Assembly (NCBI GenBank): GCA_934539295.1
Contig: CAKTCN010000002.1
Coordinates: 54,532 to 118,531, forward strand
Length of the DNA: 64,000 nt
Direction: 5' to 3'
From: an uncultured Allosphingosinicella sp.
Lineage (GTDB): Bacteria > Pseudomonadota > Alphaproteobacteria > Sphingomonadales > Sphingomonadaceae
Both the position numbers and the translations under genes were made by a program. Every line of letters begins with the position of its first letter. Position 1 is the first letter of the stretch. Under the pieces are notes generated by a model. The model was given only the letters and a program-made list of their open reading frames with translations, was not told the origin of the DNA and did no database searches. Below, in pieces: positions 47,288 through 57,100 of this stretch.

Positions 47288-49432
47288 ATGGCGACGCAGA
47301 TCGTCCAGAGCTCGCCAATGCTTCCGCCACTGCGCCAGGAATTGCGGCTGGAGCCCGGCGCCCCGCTGGTCACCGGCGCGCCAAGCTGGACCATCTTCGA
47401 TCCGGTGCGCCATCTTTTCTTCCAGATTGGCCAGCTGGAGATGGCTATCCTGTCGCTGTGGCGCGGCCGCTCGCGCGATGCGGTGTGCGATGGCCTGGAC
47501 GCGCAGGGTTACGACCGCCAGGATGCCGATCGTGCGATCGGCGAAATGGTGGAATTCTGCGTCGCGAATGGCCTTACCCAGGCGCCTCCGGGCGACACGG
47601 TGAACGCCCTCATGGCCCAGCGCGCGCGCAGCAAGCGGGCGTGGTGGAAATGGGCGCTCGACAATTACCTGTTCTTCCGGATCCCGCTCGTGCGGCCGGG
47701 CAGGTTCCTTCAGCGTACGCTGCCGATCGTGGCACCGCTCTGGTCGCGCGCCGCCCTGCTGCTGTTTCTCGCCGCTGCGCTGGTCGACCTGCTTGCCGTC
47801 GCCCGGCAATGGGACGCGTTCCTCGGTTCCTTTCTTTATTTCTTCAGCCTCAAGGGCGTGATCGCCTACGGCCTGTCGCTGATGCTGGTGAAGCTGGTCC
47901 ACGAACTGGGCCACGCCTACACGGCCACCCGATTCGGCTGCCGCGTGCCCAGCATGGGGGTCAGCTTCCTGGTGATGATGCCGGTGCTCTACACCGATAC
48001 CACCGCCGCATGGCGACTGCGCTCGCGCACGCAGCGGCTGGCGATCGACTGCGCCGGCGTCACGGCCGAACTGATGCTGGCGATCGTCGCGATTCTCGTC
48101 TGGGCGATGCTGCCCGACGGGGTGCTGCGCAGCGTTGCCTTCATCATCGGCACGACCAGCTGGATCACCACCCTGATCGTGAACCTCAACCCCTTCATGC
48201 GGTTCGACGGCTATTATCTGCTGTCTGACGCGATCGGCATGCCCAACCTGCAGCCGCGTGCCTTCGCCATGGCGCGCTGGTGGCTGCGCGAGCGCCTGTT
48301 CTCGCTTGGCGAAGCACCGCCGGAGCCATTGCCCTCGCGCATGCGCGGCTGGATCGTCGCTTATGCGTTTTCGACCTGGCTCTACCGCCTGGTCCTGTTC
48401 CTCGGCATCGCACTTCTCGTCTACCACTTCTTCTTCAAGGCGCTCGGCCTGCTGCTTTTCGCAGTGGAGATCGGCGTCTTCATCGTCCGCCCGGTGGTGA
48501 GCGAGCTACGCGCCTGGGGGGAGTGCGCCCCGGCCATCCGCGCCCGTGGACGCCATCGCCGCTGGCTGTGGCTGCTCGGCGGGCTGGCCCTGCTGCTGGT
48601 CGTGCCCCTCGACACGCGTGTCTCTGCCCCGGCGCTGCTCACCATGATCGAGGACGAGCCGGTGGTTGCTGGCGAGGCAGCCCGTCTCGACGCTGTGCAT
48701 GTCGCGGAAGGGCAGGCGGTGCGGGCGGGCGCCTTGCTCCTCTCGCTCTCATCACCCGACCTCGAGCGCCGCCTCGCGCGCAGCCAGGTCGAACTGGCGC
48801 GGATCAAGCTGCAGCTCAACCGCGCCGTTGCCGCCGGCAACGACTTGTCCAACCGCGCGGTGCTGGAACGGGAGCTGCTCGCGGAGCAGGACAACCTGGC
48901 CGGCCTCAACGAGCGGCGCGAGCGGCTCAGGCTGCGCGCAGCCGCGGACGGCCGCGTCGCAGACCTCGACCGGAACCTCCATCCCGGCCGGTGGCTGAAC
49001 GGCAGCGAGCTACTCGCGCGCATCGTCACGCCCGGTCGGCGCGACGTGCAAGCCTATGTGGAGGAAGGCGAGCTGCGCCGCCTGGAGATCGGCGCCGAAG
49101 GCCGGTTCGTTCCCGACGATTCCAGCCAGCCATCCTACCGCATCCGTCTGACCGATCTTGCCCGCAGCGCTGCCGAGCGGATCGACGTGGAGGAACTCGC
49201 CTCAGTCAACGGTGGTCCGATTGCTGCGGTGGAGGAGCAAGGCGGCCGCCTCACGCCCGAGCAAGCCGTCTACCGCGCCCGCTTCATTGCCGAGCGCACT
49301 ACACCTGGCGACACGCTGCAGCAGGTGGTGCCCGGCCAGGCGATCATATCGGCGGAGCCAAGAAGCGCGCTGGCGACCTTGTTCAGCGCCGTCGCCAAGC
49401 TCTTCCGGTCAGAAGCATCTTTGCAAAACTGA
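47288..49432 (+). CDS. PqqD-like + M50 site-2 protease + HlyD-like fusion membrane protein
   Basis: A 714-residue polytopic protein. Residues about 20-100 resemble a PqqD/RiPP-recognition winged helix (WTIFDPVRHLFFQIGQLEMA, RDAVCDGLDAQGYDRQDADRAIGEMVEFCVANGL). Residues about 150-405 are a site-2 protease: zinc motif HELGHA (205-210) in a membrane segment, and NLNPFMRFDGYY (299-310), the NxxPxxxxDG motif. About 425-440 is another membrane segment. About 455-690 is an HlyD-like periplasmic part with lipoyl half (VHVAEGQAVRAGALLLSL), coiled hairpin (490-545) and barrel. Such proteins are known next to secretion genes but not as exporters. It is the last of the operon. It could recognise and cut the LEPR-bearing N-terminus of the adhesin and hand it to TolC (hypothesis). 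The catalytic residues appear intact. Confidence 0.87.
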   Translation: MATQIVQSSPMLPPLRQELRLEPGAPLVTGAPSWTIFDPVRHLFFQIGQLEMAILSLWRGRSRDAVCDGLDAQGYDRQDADRAIGEMVEFCVANGLTQAPPGDTVNALMAQRARSKRAWWKWALDNYLFFRIPLVRPGRFLQRTLPIVAPLWSRAALLLFLAAALVDLLAVARQWDAFLGSFLYFFSLKGVIAYGLSLMLVKLVHELGHAYTATRFGCRVPSMGVSFLVMMPVLYTDTTAAWRLRSRTQRLAIDCAGVTAELMLAIVAILVWAMLPDGVLRSVAFIIGTTSWITTLIVNLNPFMRFDGYYLLSDAIGMPNLQPRAFAMARWWLRERLFSLGEAPPEPLPSRMRGWIVAYAFSTWLYRLVLFLGIALLVYHFFFKALGLLLFAVEIGVFIVRPVVSELRAWGECAPAIRARGRHRRWLWLLGGLALLLVVPLDTRVSAPALLTMIEDEPVVAGEAARLDAVHVAEGQAVRAGALLLSLSSPDLERRLARSQVELARIKLQLNRAVAAGNDLSNRAVLERELLAEQDNLAGLNERRERLRLRAAADGRVADLDRNLHPGRWLNGSELLARIVTPGRRDVQAYVEEGELRRLEIGAEGRFVPDDSSQPSYRIRLTDLARSAAERIDVEELASVNGGPIAAVEEQGGRLTPEQAVYRARFIAERTTPGDTLQQVVPGQAIISAEPRSALATLFSAVAKLFRSEASLQN

Positions 49433-49487
49433 GCTGCCGACAGGTGGCGGATCATGCCACCGGGAACCGCAAGCCTCGTCGATCTCA

Positions 49488-49583
49488 TCACACGACATTC
49501 AGGGCTTCGTAGATCGCGAAGCCCACGGCGGCGGCACAGCCGGCGATCAGGTAACGCCAGAGCGAATTCTGTGAAGGGGGCAT
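49488..49583 (-). CDS. possible 31-residue small membrane protein
   Basis: MPPSQNSLWRYLIAGCAAAV begins a 31-residue open frame with a single plausible transmembrane helix (about 10-28) and a short tail. It is below usual gene-calling length. The composition is protein-like, but there is no clear ribosome binding site and the sequence may be coincidental. The rest of the 302-base gap between the M50 gene and the next gene holds nothing I recognise. Confidence 0.3.
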   Translation of the reverse strand: MPPSQNSLWRYLIAGCAAAVGFAIYEALNVV

Positions 49584-49734
49584 GTTCGAAGAACCACAAG
49601 CGATGGGTGATGTTCCCGCCGAACAGGCACCGTCCCGCCTCAGATGAAGATGTCGCGCAAGCCAAAAAAGGCAGGTAGTGGTTCGGGGGGCGCAGTGATG
49701 TTTTGCATCGGCAAGGGCGCCGCTATGAGGGGGC

Positions 49735-50349
49735 ATGTTCACCCTTGCCTTGATCGCCCTGACTGCTGCCTTCCCTGGGGATGGTGAGGCGGTGCTGTCT
49801 CCCGACCAGGTCAGCGAGGTCGATGCGATAAACTGCCGCATCGACGTCTCGACCTATCTCCCATTCGCCATGGCGGTAGCGGAGGGTGAGATCGCGGAGC
49901 AGCGTGGCTGGCGCAGGATCGAGGGGGCCAATCCCTATCTCAGCGAATTTGAGCTGCCGGCGCCGATTACGGTCGCCGGTACCCATTCAACTCGGCGGAT
50001 TGCGTTTAGCGGCCATGGCATCCTTGCGGTGCTGAATGTCGAGGATCCGGCGACCGTTGCGTCGGGCGAGCAGGTGGAAAATGAACTGAATGCCGACCTG
50101 CTGGTCGATGCGCTCGCCGGTGCGGGTGCTGTCACGAGGGCGCAGGCGGAAGCCGAGATCAAGTTTCGCAAGTTCCTGGGTGAACGCATCGTGCACGAGG
50201 TGACGGAGCAAGCAGAGGAAGGCGAGGAATTCGGCGTGCACAAGATCGTCGCGCGCAGCATCTCGAACGTCGTGACGCATCCGGGCAAGACCCTCTACGG
50301 CTGCTCATACCGGTTCAAGTTTCTGAACACGGATGGAGAGCCGCTTTGA
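49735..50349 (+). CDS. hypothetical protein, probably secreted
   Basis: A 204-residue protein with a short N-terminal hydrophobic stretch (MFTLALIALTAAF) that could be a signal peptide. It has an alpha-rich middle and two Cys far apart (about positions 34 and 190, consistent with a periplasmic disulfide). I do not recognise the family. GAGGGGG directly before the ATG supports the start. It overlaps the next gene: the TGA stop is inside the TTG start region (TTGA), so both are co-translated. It lies 300 bases downstream of the export operon; a link to that system is possible but not shown. Confidence 0.75.
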   Translation: MFTLALIALTAAFPGDGEAVLSPDQVSEVDAINCRIDVSTYLPFAMAVAEGEIAEQRGWRRIEGANPYLSEFELPAPITVAGTHSTRRIAFSGHGILAVLNVEDPATVASGEQVENELNADLLVDALAGAGAVTRAQAEAEIKFRKFLGERIVHEVTEQAEEGEEFGVHKIVARSISNVVTHPGKTLYGCSYRFKFLNTDGEPL

Positions 50350-51311
50350 TCATCATGACCCCTTGCTCGGCGGCTGCGCGGCACGTCCGCCTGGCCGTCT
50401 TGTCTTTGTCCGCCGGCCTGGCAGTGCCATCAGCCGCAACGCCGCCGATGGCGGCTTCGCTGGCGCAGGAAGTCGCCGAGAACGCGGGGCTCGCCGACCA
50501 TTATTATCTTTCCGGCGTCATGGAGACGGGATCGGAGCTCCTGCTGCGGCCGGACGGAACGTTCGATTTCTACATCAGCTATGGCGCGGTCGACCTGACG
50601 GCGCGCGGCACTTGGCGACGGGACGGCAATGGTGTGCTGCTCACTGCCGCTGCGCCTGATGCAAACAAGCCGCTCTTCGCATATGTGAATGCCGAACCTT
50701 GGGATGCACAGGTCGAACAATTCTACCGCGGCATGCTGCAGGAACGGGAGATTGCGGCGATCCGCGCGCGTTGCCCTTCGCTTGCCGTGCCCGAGGTCGT
50801 CGTCGACACCCTGGCGCCTCCGGTGGAGATCGAGGCAGCGGAGCCGGAGCCATCGGTGGCGGCGCCCCGTGACTCAGCGCCTGCCGAAGATTGCACCTTG
50901 CCGCCGACCAGGCCGGTGAGTGACTCGCCGGACAACTGGGCAAGGGGCTTGGGAATAAAGATTGCCGACCTTCGCTCAGGCTCGGGCGCGCGTGACGTTC
51001 GTGTCACCTTCCATCTCGCGGACGGGCATGAAGAAGTCCTGACTACCGACGCCGAAGGATTGGCATTCCTGATGGATCGCCCGCACGCGCCGGCCGTGGG
51101 CATCAGTATCGAGGCGCCGTTCGCGCCGGGGAGGGTCGAGCGGCTCGATCTCAAGCCCGTCGGGACAGGGTTGATCCACATTTCCGTCGATGCCGAGCAG
51201 CTGATGCGCCCGGCATTTTCGGAGCTGCGTCTACGCGTCGCGGACGAGGCGTTGCTCCCGGAGGGCTTGGAAGGCGGTCGATACGAACGCCAGCCCAACT
51301 CTGCCGATTAG
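50346..51311 (+). CDS. hypothetical secreted protein
   Basis: A 321-residue protein with a signal-like N-terminus (RHVRLAVLSLSAGLAVPSA, cleavage near ATA). Residues about 45-125 form a beta-rich domain (YYLSGVMETGSELLLRPDG, FDFYISYGAVDLTARGTW) of a type found in other proteobacterial periplasmic proteins. A Pro/Glu-rich linker (about 150-180) and a second beta domain (ARDVRVTFHLADGHEEVLTT) follow. Function is unknown. I chose TTG because GGAG sits seven bases upstream and the overlap with the preceding stop is tight; ATG at 50355 is an alternative. It forms a two-gene unit with the preceding gene. Confidence 0.78.
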   Translation: MIIMTPCSAAARHVRLAVLSLSAGLAVPSAATPPMAASLAQEVAENAGLADHYYLSGVMETGSELLLRPDGTFDFYISYGAVDLTARGTWRRDGNGVLLTAAAPDANKPLFAYVNAEPWDAQVEQFYRGMLQEREIAAIRARCPSLAVPEVVVDTLAPPVEIEAAEPEPSVAAPRDSAPAEDCTLPPTRPVSDSPDNWARGLGIKIADLRSGSGARDVRVTFHLADGHEEVLTTDAEGLAFLMDRPHAPAVGISIEAPFAPGRVERLDLKPVGTGLIHISVDAEQLMRPAFSELRLRVADEALLPEGLEGGRYERQPNSAD

Positions 51312-51529
51312 GCGGAGGAAGGTGGCGCACCCGGGGTGAAAGCGATGGGCACTCAGATTGCTGGGAAATTCTGATCTCGAGAGCGGCCTGACGGCAGCTA
51401 TGCGCCAAGCTAGGCCGTTCAGCGACAACATAATGGCTCCCGAGAGCGGACGATCATTCAGGTGCCGCAAACCGCTGTGGACGGTACTGCATCCTTGCAG
51501 CGGCTCCCGCTCGATCGCCGGTGACCTCG

Positions 51530-51825
51530 TTACCAGACGTCCTTGAATAAGGTCAGGATTGGACACGACCTTTCCGTACCCCCGTCCGCACCCCTTGGGT
51601 GGTCGCCTGACAGACGATCGCGCTTGCTCCAGTTCCTCGATCTTTACATCGAGAGAGGCTATACGCTCAACCGCCTAATGCCTGGGCCGTTGACCGGCAT
51701 CGGTTACGTTAAGGGCAAGCAGTTCTGCGATCTGCTCGAGCGTAAACCCCGCTGCTTGAGCGAACAAAGCGCAGGTAGCGAACGTCTAGGTCGTCATACG
51801 GCCGAATGGCCCTCCAAAGAGATTA
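51530..51825 (-). pseudogene. remnant of a MerR-family transcriptional regulator
   Basis: The minus strand reads DDLDVRYLRFVR in one frame. It then shifts to QAAGFTLEQIAELLALNVTD and, after an in-frame stop, AVERIASLDVKIEELEQARS. A further shift reaches SCPILTLFKDVW and a stop at 51530. Together these give the wing-to-effector part of a MerR-type regulator, but two frameshifts and an internal stop make it non-functional, and the DNA-binding N-terminus is not recognisable. The frame changes are seen by reading the three minus-strand frames. The 218 bases to its left (51312-51529) hold nothing I recognise. Confidence 0.7.
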
Positions 51826-51895
51826 CCAACATAGATCATGCAAGATCCCCGGAACTCCCTCTCTGATCTAGCTTTCTCAGGGTAGGGAGACTGAG

Positions 51896-52072
51896 ATGGA
51901 TACGCCCGCAGTGGATGCTCGCCGGAGAGGCTATGACGCCGCGCGCGCTGGACTACCCCAGAGCACAAACCCGTACGACCATGACGAGATGCTGTCGCTG
52001 GAATGGCGCAAAGGATTCGGCATCGGCGTAAACGAGAATTCTGTAAGGCCTTTCGAGGCTAGAAATACCTGA
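51896..52072 (+). CDS. Rmf/CrpP-like small protein
   Basis: A 58-residue open frame (MDTPAVDARRRGYDAARAGL at the start). The pattern RRGYDAARAGLPQSTNPY followed by LEWRKGFGIG matches the ribosome modulation factor-like family (GYxAGxxG...CPY/NPY...W..GW/F). Classical Rmf binds the ribosome and promotes 100S dimers in stationary phase; whether this distant relative does so is unknown. AGGGAG lies about six bases before the ATG, and the frame is short and complete. It sits alone in a region of broken genes, which makes an intact small protein more noteworthy. Confidence 0.6.
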   Translation: MDTPAVDARRRGYDAARAGLPQSTNPYDHDEMLSLEWRKGFGIGVNENSVRPFEARNT

Positions 52073-52518
52073 AGATGCGGCGCTTAGATCGGGCGTTCTG
52101 CTGTCGCTCGCACGAGGGTGAGCCTGGAGCGCGCCTGAGGACCCATGCATGGGGGCTTGTTCAGCTACGGAAGCCTCCTTCACACGGCCCATCTTGGGTC
52201 GAACGTAGCAGGTGCAAGCGTGGTCAACGATGGGGCTAGGGTCCGGCTTTCGAGTATGCCGCTCACTCTTTCATCCTCGACTTTCATGCGTGCGCAGGTG
52301 CCGCAAGGCTCGATGGAATGCGAGGGGGCTTGGGGACGCTCCGCTGTCGCCACGGCCGCCGACCGATGGACGTGGGGTCATTAAGACTAGGCTCCGCACC
52401 TAATCAGCTTGAGGTCGATCGTTTAGGCTGCTTCCAGGCTTCTGCTTTGAGAGTAGGAGCTTAGGACGTCGCGACATCCGACGTGGTTGAGCGATGCGAA
52501 AGGGCCAAGATCTAGCCG
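52073..52518. other. 446-base stretch with no recognisable gene
   Basis: Short open frames exist on both strands but none has a recognisable pattern or a good start. The stretch separates the Rmf-like gene from the transposase remnant and looks like decayed DNA. Confidence 0.5.
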
Positions 52519-52965
52519 TTGCTGCTGCGGGGGCGGAGCGTGGCGCGGCGGGTCGATGATCGGACGGTAATTTCGGGCATGTGCACATGCTCAAGAGCGG
52601 TGCGCGCTGGCGTGACTGTTCGCCCGAGTACGGAGCCCTATACGGCGATCTACAATCGCTTCCACCGTGGAGCCGACAGAGGGTGTCATTTGCGGTGTTC
52701 GAGGAGCTGACCGGCTATAGCGGGTCTGGGGGATCGTGGCGATCGACTCGACCAGCATCATGGTCACCGCTCAGCAGCGGGCGCAAACGGGGGCTGCGCT
52801 TAAGGCATCGGCACTTCGCGTGGCGGCCGCACCAGCAAGATCCATGGGCTGACCGATGCCGCCGGGGGCCTGCGCGTTCTGCTGATCTCGCCCGGCAACC
52901 TGTCCAACATGACCATGGCGCCGGCGCTGATCCAGGCCGCAGGGATACTCTTTCGCGCACGCTAA
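52519..52965 (+). pseudogene. degraded IS5-family transposase
   Basis: Three pieces of an IS5-family (IS427-like) transposase can be read in shifting frames. They are ARRVDDRTVISGM, then HMLKSGARWRDCSPEYGALY, then EPYTAIYNRFHR and FEELTGYSG; next is IVAIDSTSI, and finally LRVLLISPGNLSNMTMAPAL. At least three frameshifts separate them. The C-terminal catalytic part is missing and no terminal inverted repeats are visible. The last piece joins the CheB reading frame without a stop, but CheB has its own ATG and ribosome binding site. This is an old insertion scar, not an active element. Confidence 0.8.
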
Positions 52966-53054
52966 CCCTGAAGAGCATCGGTCAGGGCGCCGGATGCCCC
53001 CGCCGGAACTTCGCCCGCCGCCTCTTGTTGAGTTCAGAAGCGAAAGGACCGGCC

Positions 53055-54074
53055 ATGGCATCAGCTCCGACGAAGGACATCATTGCCGTGGGCGGCTCGA
53101 CCGGTAGTAATGCTGTGCTCCGGGAGATGTTGAGGCAACTCCCCACCGACCTGCCTGCGTCGATCTTCATTACCACCCACATTCCGTCCCACTCACCGAG
53201 CCTTCTTGCCGAGGTGCTGCAGGGCAATGCCGCGATTCCGGTCCGGCAGGCCGTGGACGGGCAGCCGGTTGAGCGGGGGCAAGCTTACGTTGCAGCACCT
53301 GACCGGCACCTGCTGCTGATCGATGGCACGATCAGGCTGGGGGCGGGCCCGCGAGAGAATATGGTGCGCCCTTCGATCGACCCCTTGTTCCGCTCGGCCG
53401 CGCTTTCCTACGGTCCGCGTGTAATCGGCGTTGTGCTGACTGGAATGCTGAACGACGGCGCGTCCGGACTTCATGCGATCAAGTCCATGGGGGGGACGGC
53501 CGTCGTACAGCATCCAATCGATGCTGAGGCGGACCAGATGCCCTTGGCGGCACTCGAAGCGGTTGAGGTCGACCATGTTGCCCCGGCGGCCGACCTTGGG
53601 AAACTGCTCGGCGAACTTGCGGGAAGCAAGGCGGGCTCCCCCTCTGCGCCGTCCGACGCATTGCGCTTGGAGGTGGAGATCGCGGCAGGAGCCAGGCTCG
53701 GGAGCGAGAACCTGCTGCGCTTCGCAACTCCAAGCCCGCTTTCCTGTCCCGATTGCGCGGGTGTTCTGTCGGAAGTGAACGGAGCCCGCCCGCTCCGCTT
53801 CCGGTGCCAGATCGGCCACGCCTATACGGCGGAGGCTTACGCCTCCAACAGTCAGGAGGTGGACGAGGCGATACGGGTCGCGCTGCGCGTCATGGAGGAA
53901 CGGGTAACCCTCGTGCAGCGCATGGCGCTGGATGCTCGTCAAACCGGCAGGACGGCGGTTGCCGAGCTCTACGAGACACGCGCTGAAGAGTATCGGCGCT
54001 ATGCCTCGACATTGCGAGAAGCGGCGATCAGCTCTCTGAGAGACGGGCGGAGTGTGGCCGACGACAATATCTGA
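53055..54074 (+). CDS. stand-alone CheB-type protein-glutamate methylesterase domain protein
   Basis: A 339-residue protein without a receiver domain. Residues about 8-185 form a CheB methylesterase/deamidase with all three catalytic residues by position: Ser15 in GGSTG, His42 in THIPSHS and Asp134 in LNDGASG. A C-terminal part (about 205-335) has a zinc-ribbon-like set Cys231, Cys234, Cys251 and His255 (CPDC ... CQIGH) and helices. Such CheB-Zn proteins usually sit beside hybrid CheB-CheR kinases. Here the neighbour 66 bases downstream carries a degenerate CheB, so this protein may supply the missing esterase. AAGGA precedes the ATG; the open frame extends upstream into the IS remnant but that part is not coding. 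Confidence 0.85.
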   Translation: MASAPTKDIIAVGGSTGSNAVLREMLRQLPTDLPASIFITTHIPSHSPSLLAEVLQGNAAIPVRQAVDGQPVERGQAYVAAPDRHLLLIDGTIRLGAGPRENMVRPSIDPLFRSAALSYGPRVIGVVLTGMLNDGASGLHAIKSMGGTAVVQHPIDAEADQMPLAALEAVEVDHVAPAADLGKLLGELAGSKAGSPSAPSDALRLEVEIAAGARLGSENLLRFATPSPLSCPDCAGVLSEVNGARPLRFRCQIGHAYTAEAYASNSQEVDEAIRVALRVMEERVTLVQRMALDARQTGRTAVAELYETRAEEYRRYASTLREAAISSLRDGRSVADDNI

Positions 54075-54140
54075 TTGAAACTGCTTCTAGAATCCGAATT
54101 GAGGCCCTATTCTTTCCTCTCTTGCATCTGGGCAGCGTGA

Positions 54141-57100
54141 ATGTCGGACATCGAAGACAAGGTGAAGGAATCCTCGACTGGAGAGGATGGCCGAACGGAT
54201 GTTTTGGGGGTAGTGGGGGTCGGCGTCTGCGCTGCCTCGCTGCGATCGCTCGAGGCGCTGTTCGCAGGCTTGGGCCCGAGCATCAACGCCGCGTACATCG
54301 TCGCCGTCCGGCAAGAGGAGGGCCTCGCTGTCGGTACGGTGATCGAGGTGCTGAAGCGCCAGTCCTCCTTGGTTGTGCGTATCGGCGAGGACGGGCAACG
54401 GTTGGAGCCCAACCACATCTACGTGGGCGCCCCCGACGATATGATCGCCCTCGAGGACGGGCACCTGCGCGTCCGCCCAGCGTCGGAGCCGGTTGGGCAT
54501 CGCGGAACGATCGACACGATGCTGATGTCAGTCGCCGAGCATGCGCATGAGCGAACCGTTGCGGTGATTCTCAACGGGCTTGGCACCGATGGGGCGGCGG
54601 GCGTAACCGCGACCAAGAAGTTCGGGGGGCTATCCATCGGCGAAGCGAGGTTCGAAGAGGGCGGCGACGGGTCGATCGGCGCGGGCCCCTATGGGGCAGT
54701 CGACCTTCGTATTCCGGTCGAGCAGATGTCCACGCAGATCGCGCTTTATCTGAGCAAGCTCGCCGAGGTCGAGGATTCCGGCACCGAGCAGGTCGTTCCT
54801 GAGCAGATCGAGTCCCAGGTCGCCCAGATCACAACCATTCTCAGGAACGTCACAAGCCACGACTTCCACGGCTACAAGCGGGGTACCTTCCTGCGGCGTG
54901 TTCATCGCCGGCTGCAGGTCTTGCAGATTGACAGCGTCGACGCCTACGTCGCCCGCCTGCGATCGGACCGGGAGGAAGTTCAGCATCTCTTCCAGGACCT
55001 GCTGATAGGCGTGACGCAATTCTTCCGCGATCCGCAGGAGTTTGATGTCCTCGAGCGCGAGATACCGCGCCTCTTCGAGGGAAAGGGGCCCGAGGACCAG
55101 TTCCGCGTCTGGGTCCTGGGCTGCGCGACAGGCGAGGAAGCCTATTCCATCGCCATTCTGCTCCGGGAGCATATGGCGACGTTGGCGCAGCCGCCGCAGG
55201 TGCAGATCTTCGCGACAGATCTCGATGCGCGAGCGCTCGGCCTTGCTCGCGCAGGCCGGTATAGTGAATCCATCAGCGACCATATCCGTCCCGACCGGCT
55301 AGCCCGGTGGTTCGTGCGCGAAGGCGACACCTACTGCGTGTCAAAGGAACTGCGCGAGATGTGCATCTTCTCCCCGCACAACCTCATCAAGGACGCACCC
55401 TTCTCCCGCATCGACCTGCTCTCGTGCCGAAATCTGCTCATCTACCTCAATGCCGAGATCCAGAACCGGGTCATTCCAATCTTCCACTTCTCGCTTAACC
55501 CAGGGGGCGTGCTGTTCCTTGGATCGTCTGAAAACGTGACCCGGCATCAAAAGCTGTTCACCCCGATAGACCGGAAGAACCGCGTTTTTCGCCGCCTCGA
55601 GACTGCGACTCGGATCATCCCGGACTTCCCGCTTACCGCGCGCGCAAGAGCGGTCGATCCGATAGGCACGACCTTTTCTGAACCCGCACAGGTACCCCGC
55701 CTTTCTGGGCCGGTAAGCCGGCAGGCGGAGGCCGTCGCTGAACGATATGCGCCCGCTTATGTCGTCGTTGACAGCCAGTATGACGTGCTGCATTTCTCGG
55801 GAAGGACGGGACGCTTCCTCGAACCGATCGCCGGCGCGGCCACGCTGAACCTCCTCAACCTTGTTCACAGAGACCTCCGGATTGAGCTGCGAGCCGCGCT
55901 CCACCGCGCCGTGTCGGAAGGACAGCGCGTTGAACTGAACAGGCTGATCATCCGTACCGAGGATCGGACAAACGGGGTCAACCTGGTCGTCGAACCGATC
56001 GGCACGGGTGACGTCACGTCACTGATCGTCGTCTTCCAGGACACCGGCACCCTGCCAGACGGAACAGCAAGCGGGGATCGTCCGGATAGCGACGAGCATG
56101 TTCAGCGGCTCGAGGCAGAATTGCGGCTGACCCGAGACCGCCTGCAAGCGACGATCGAGGAGTTGGAGTCCACCAACGAGGAGCTCAAATCCTCAAACGA
56201 GGAATATCAGTCGATCAACGAGGAGCTGCAGTCCGCCAACGAGGAAATGGAAACCTCCAAGGAGGAGCTGCAGTCGGTCAATGAGGAGTTGCAGACCGTC
56301 AACGGCGAGCTGGCGCACCGCGTCTCAGAACTCGGCCGCAGCAACTCGGATCTCAAGAACTTGCTGGAAGCGACGCAGATCGCCACGGTCTTCCTCGACA
56401 ATGACCTTCGCGTCCGCAGCTTTACGCCCACCGCAACGGAGATCTTCCACCTTCTCGAAACGGATGTTGGCCGACCGCTCGGTCACGTCGTATCGCGCGT
56501 CAACTATCCCGAGCTTCAGGATGATGTTCGCAGGGTCCTGAAGACGCTGGCTCCGGTGGATCGCTCCGTCGTGGATCCGGCCAGCGCGCGCCATTATGCG
56601 GCAAAAGTGCTGCCCTATCGCAGCGTAGACAACTACATCAGCGGCGCCGTCGTCACGTTCACCGACCTTACCGAGGTCCATAACGCCGAGGTGGCCTTGC
56701 GGGAAAGCGAGGAGCGCTTCCGTATCCTCGTCGGCAGCTGGGCGCAGGCCGTGTGGGAAGCTGAACCCAGTGGCGAGATCACTCAGGACTCGCCCACCTG
56801 GCGCGCCCAGACAGGGCAGACGCTGGGCGAGTGGCTCGGGCATGGCTGGGTCAACGCCATTCATCCTGACGATCGCTCGGAGGCTGGGCGCCGGTGGGAC
56901 GAAGCCGTCGCGACGCGCAGCTTGCTCGAGAACGAGTTTCGCTTGCGCCGCCCGGATGGAAGCTGGAGCTGGACCAACGTGTTGGCCGCGCCCCTGCTAG
57001 GCGAGGACGGGTCAGTCCGTAAATGGGTCGGCATGAATATCGACATCACTGCCCGCCACGATGCACAGGAGGCGGTGCGTGAAAGCGAGGAGCGGCTCCA

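Noticed and set aside
51543..51866. 107-codon plus-strand frame
   Set aside because: It is antisense to the MerR remnant, and the minus strand explains the sequence better.
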